This document shows, piece by piece, positions 52,167 through 54,817 of a DNA stretch of 54,817 nt. The stretch is from NCBI RefSeq assembly GCF_013403875.1, contig NZ_JACBNX010000029.1, positions 1-54,817 of the forward strand. The letters run 5' to 3'. The position numbers were made by a program, and so were the translations under genes. The notes under the pieces were generated by a model. It did not search any database. It worked only from the letters and a program-made list of their open reading frames with translations, and was not told the DNA's origin. Each line of letters begins with the position of its first letter. Within the stretch, counting starts at the first letter, position 1. This DNA is from Burkholderia guangdongensis. Its GTDB lineage: Bacteria > Pseudomonadota > Gammaproteobacteria > Burkholderiales > Burkholderiaceae.

Positions 52167-53555
52167 ATGGCAGTCAGCGTATTCGACCTCTTCAAGATCG
52201 GCATCGGCCCGTCCAGCTCGCACACGGTGGGGCCGATGCGCGCCGCGCTGATGTTCGTGCAGGGCCTCGAGCGCGACGGCCTGCTCGCCGCCACCGCCGC
52301 CGTGAAGGTCGAGCTCTACGGCTCGCTCGGCGCGACCGGCAAGGGCCACGGCACCGACCGCGGCGTGATGCTCGGCCTGCTCGGCGACGCCCCCGACACC
52401 GTCGATCCCGACACGATCGCCGAGCGCCTCGACGCCGTGCGTCAAACGAAAACGCTCGCGCTGCTCGGCACCCATCCGGTCCCGTTCGTGCTGAAGGAGC
52501 ACATCGCGTTCTACCGTCAGGCACTGCCCGAGCATCCGAACGGGATGAAGCTGCGCGCGACCGACGCGAGCGGCGCCGTGCTGCGCGAAACCACCTATCT
52601 GTCCGTCGGCGGCGGCTTCGTCGTCACCGCCGGCGCGCCGAACACGAAGGTGCTCGGCGCGGCCGAGCAGATGGCGCATCCGTTCCGCTCCGGCGCCGAG
52701 TTGCTCGCGCTGACCGAGCAGACCGGCAAGTCGATCGCGCAGCTGATGTGGGAGAACGAGCGCGTCTGGCATACCGAGGACGAAACGCGCGACGGCCTGC
52801 TGAAGATCTGGGGCGTGATGCAGTCGTGCGTCGCGCGCGGCTGCGGCATCGGCAACCCGGACGCCGACGGCACGCTCCCCGGCCCGTTCCAGGTCAAGCG
52901 CCGCGCGCCGCAGCTGTACCGCACGCTGACGGACCATCCGGAGCGCGCGCTGCAGGATCCGCTGTCGATGGTCGACTGGATCAATCTGTACGCGATCGCG
53001 GTCAACGAGGAGAACGCGGCGGGCGGGCGCGTGGTCACCGCGCCGACGAACGGCGCGGCGGGGATCATCCCGGCGGTGCTGCACTACTACACGCGCTTCA
53101 CGCCGGGCGCGAACGAACAGGGCGTGATCGACTTCCTGATGACGGCCGCGGCGATCGGGATTCTGTACAAGCTGAACGCGTCGATCTCGGGTGCCGAGGT
53201 GGGCTGCCAGGGCGAGGTCGGCGTCGCGTGCTCGATGGCGGCGGGCGCGCTCGCGGCGGTGCTCGGCGGCACGCCGAAGCAGGTGGAGAACGCGGCGGAG
53301 ATCGGCATGGAGCACAACCTCGGGCTGACCTGCGATCCGGTCGGCGGGATGGTGCAGATTCCGTGCATCGAGCGCAACGCGATGGCGTCGGTGAAGGCGG
53401 TAAACGCCGCGCGCATGGCGCTGCGCGGCGACGGCTCGCATTACGTGTCGCTCGATTCGGTGATCAAGACGATGCGCGAGACCGGCGCGGACATGAAGAC
53501 CAAATACAAGGAAACGTCGCGCGGCGGGCTGGCGGTGAATATCGTCGAGTGCTGA
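52167..53555 (+). CDS. sdaA: L-serine ammonia-lyase (single-chain, iron-sulfur type)
   Basis: Converts L-serine to pyruvate and ammonia in the cytoplasm with a [4Fe-4S] cluster. The 462 residues match single-chain SdaA. Visible are the N-terminal VFDLFKIGIGPSSSHTVGPM, the central TAPTNGAAGIIPAVLHYY, and three cysteines of the cluster region (GCQGEVGVACSMAAG and LTCDPVGG). The start at 52167 (MAVSVFDLF) agrees with the family; earlier in-frame starts would pass through the AT-rich leader. A weak GC hairpin (53568-53594) follows the stop without a U-tract. Confidence 0.96.
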   Translation: MAVSVFDLFKIGIGPSSSHTVGPMRAALMFVQGLERDGLLAATAAVKVELYGSLGATGKGHGTDRGVMLGLLGDAPDTVDPDTIAERLDAVRQTKTLALLGTHPVPFVLKEHIAFYRQALPEHPNGMKLRATDASGAVLRETTYLSVGGGFVVTAGAPNTKVLGAAEQMAHPFRSGAELLALTEQTGKSIAQLMWENERVWHTEDETRDGLLKIWGVMQSCVARGCGIGNPDADGTLPGPFQVKRRAPQLYRTLTDHPERALQDPLSMVDWINLYAIAVNEENAAGGRVVTAPTNGAAGIIPAVLHYYTRFTPGANEQGVIDFLMTAAAIGILYKLNASISGAEVGCQGEVGVACSMAAGALAAVLGGTPKQVENAAEIGMEHNLGLTCDPVGGMVQIPCIERNAMASVKAVNAARMALRGDGSHYVSLDSVIKTMRETGADMKTKYKETSRGGLAVNIVEC

Positions 53556-53837
53556 CGTGAACGAAGCGGCGCGCGCCCGCCCGGGCAGCGCGCCAAACCT
53601 CGATTCTTCGGGAATTAACGCACGGTAATGCCCGCGCATCGCGCGGCGAAAACGCGCGTGCGGCCCGCATGACGGGCCTCTCACCCATGCGTGCCCGCAT
53701 CGAAAGAAAAAGTCGGTAATCCGTAAGTAACGCGACGGCGCCCCTGCGCGCCTATGCTCGCGGTTCGCTTATCCGGATGAAGTCGATGCAGATCCAACCA
53801 TTCGCCGACGCAGCCGCGGCATGATTCGCCGGCCTGC

Positions 53838-54817
53838 ATGAAATCCCCCCTGTCAGCGGCGCGCGGCGTCCGCAAGATTCTTCTGGCCAGCCTGTGTGTC
53901 GCGAGCGCACCCGCGCTCGCCGTCACCACGCCGTTCGTCGTGAAGGACATCAAGATCGAAGGCTTGCAGCGCGTCGAAGCGAGCTCCGTATTCGCGTATC
54001 TGCCGATCAAGCAGGGCGACACGTTCACCGACGACAAGGCATCCGAAGCGATTCGCGCACTGTATGCGACGGGCTTCTTCAACGACGTGCGCATCGCGAC
54101 GCAGGGCAGCGTCGTGATCGTGCAGGTGCAGGAGCGTCCGGCGATCGCGTCGGTCGACTTTACCGGCACCAAGGAGTTCGACAAGGACAATCTGAACAAG
54201 GCGCTGCACGCGGTCGGTCTCGCCGAGGGTCGCTACTACGACAAGGCGCTCGTCGATAAAGCCGAACAGGAGCTGAAGCGCCAGTACCTGACGCGCGGCT
54301 ACTATGCGGCGGAGGTCACGACGACGGTCACGCCGGTCGACGCGAATCGCGTGTCGATCCTGTTCGCGGTCGCCGAAGGCCCGAGCGCGAAGATCCGCCA
54401 GATCAACTTCATCGGCAACAAGGCGTTCAGCACGAGCACGCTGCGCGACGAAATGCAGCTGTCGACGCCGAACTGGTTCTCCTGGTACACGAAGAACGAC
54501 CTGTACTCGAAGGAAAAGCTCACGGGCGACCTCGACGCGGTACGCTCATACTATCTGAACCGCGGCTATCTGGAATTCAGCTTCGAGTCGACGCAGGTGT
54601 CGATCTCACCGGACCGGAAGGACATGTACCTGACGGTCACGCTGCACGAAGGCCAGCCGTACACGGTGTCCGGCATTAAGCTCGGCGGCAACCTGCTCGA
54701 CCGCGAGGCGGAACTGCAGAAGCTCGTGAAGGTGAAGGCGGGCGACCGCTTCTCGGCCGAGAAGCTGCAACAGACGACGAAGGCGATCGTCGACAAGCTC
54801 GGCGAATACGGCTACGC
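53838..54817 (+). CDS. bamA: BamA-family outer-membrane assembly protein, 3' end beyond window
   Basis: The 326 codons present begin MKSPLSAARGVRKILLASLC, a signal peptide with cleavage near APALA, followed by POTRA domains. POTRA1 begins TTPFVVKDIKIEGLQRVEAS and includes ALYATGFFNDVRI. POTRA2 has RPAIASVDFTGTKEFDKDNL. POTRA3 has KIRQINFIGNKAFSTSTLRD and FSWYTKNDLYSKEKL. POTRA4 starts near YTVSGIKLGGNLLD. BamA inserts barrel proteins into the outer membrane. It is usually encoded between rseP and ompH/skp; here it follows sdaA with a 282-base gap and no such neighbours, so it may be a second copy. No strong ribosome site precedes the ATG. Confidence 0.9.
   Translation, partial: MKSPLSAARGVRKILLASLCVASAPALAVTTPFVVKDIKIEGLQRVEASSVFAYLPIKQGDTFTDDKASEAIRALYATGFFNDVRIATQGSVVIVQVQERPAIASVDFTGTKEFDKDNLNKALHAVGLAEGRYYDKALVDKAEQELKRQYLTRGYYAAEVTTTVTPVDANRVSILFAVAEGPSAKIRQINFIGNKAFSTSTLRDEMQLSTPNWFSWYTKNDLYSKEKLTGDLDAVRSYYLNRGYLEFSFESTQVSISPDRKDMYLTVTLHEGQPYTVSGIKLGGNLLDREAELQKLVKVKAGDRFSAEKLQQTTKAIVDKLGEYGY

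Noticed and set aside
53568..53594. Intrinsic terminator after sdaA
   Set aside because: The stem is only seven base pairs with a large loop and no U-tract; noted under sdaA but not called.

Overview
The window reads as a high-GC chromosome segment from a Burkholderia-type betaproteobacterium. The basis is gene content and protein style: a Glk-RpiR/HexR fusion, a gts-type glucose importer beside zwf and pgl, hemL-ribD-ribE order, an ESPR-type autotransporter, an OmpC-family porin, and strong G/C bias at third codon positions. No rRNA, tRNA, CRISPR array or IS element was seen. Both window edges cut a gene: a porin on the left and a BamA-family protein on the right.

Layout. (1) 1-2556: porin, a DUF1254/DUF1214 protein and a divergent Crp/Fnr regulator with nested palindromes between the last two. 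(2) 2619-11475: glucose uptake and entry into the Entner-Doudoroff/pentose phosphate routes. A minus-strand ABC importer faces zwf, pgl and a glucokinase-HexR fusion, with a perfect 17-bp HexR-type palindrome between the two transcripts. (3) 11490-16080: a Bcr/CflA MFS efflux pump, then hemL, ribD and ribE. (4) 16018-25378: an accessory, scarred region. It holds duplicated remnants of the ribE end and a DUF6933 gene, one intact RelE/HigB-like toxin-antitoxin pair, a decayed DUF1778/GNAT toxin-antitoxin pair, a sulfotransferase, a 1765-residue autotransporter with nine 64-residue repeats, and a fused agmatinase/PotF relic. (5) 25381-29024: RutE-like nitroreductase, RdgC, a class V aminotransferase and a small SET-domain protein. 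(6) 29300-40132: a catabolic island of two operons on either side of two AraC-family regulators. It contains two TauD-type dioxygenases, three beta-keto acid cleavage enzymes (BKACE, DUF849), an SDR, an alpha/beta hydrolase, a quinone oxidoreductase and an MFS importer. (7) 40354-51744: a molybdenum (or tungsten) locus with two ModA-like proteins, a fused ModB-ModC transporter, single-domain ModE, a NifQ-family protein, a tandem-Mop protein and a DUF2325 protein. Three 24-bp ModE-like boxes mark three of its promoters. A GGDEF/EAL protein and a FeeM-like acyltransferase lie inside it. (8) 52167-54817: sdaA and an isolated bamA-like gene.

How the parts fit together. The glucose locus looks self-regulated: the HexR domain carried on glucokinase probably reads an Entner-Doudoroff intermediate and controls zwf, and perhaps the importer. 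The dioxygenase/BKACE island is the best candidate for an undescribed pathway. Its order suggests import, oxidation by an Fe(II)/2-oxoglutarate enzyme, dehydrogenation to a beta-keto acid, and acetyl-CoA-dependent cleavage. Both operons carry direct repeats spaced 21 bp upstream, as AraC-type activators often use. In the molybdenum locus, DNA-binding and oxyanion-binding parts of ModE are separate proteins in one operon, and the ModE-like boxes tie the DUF2325 protein to this regulon. All functions are read from sequence only; no searches or alignments were run.
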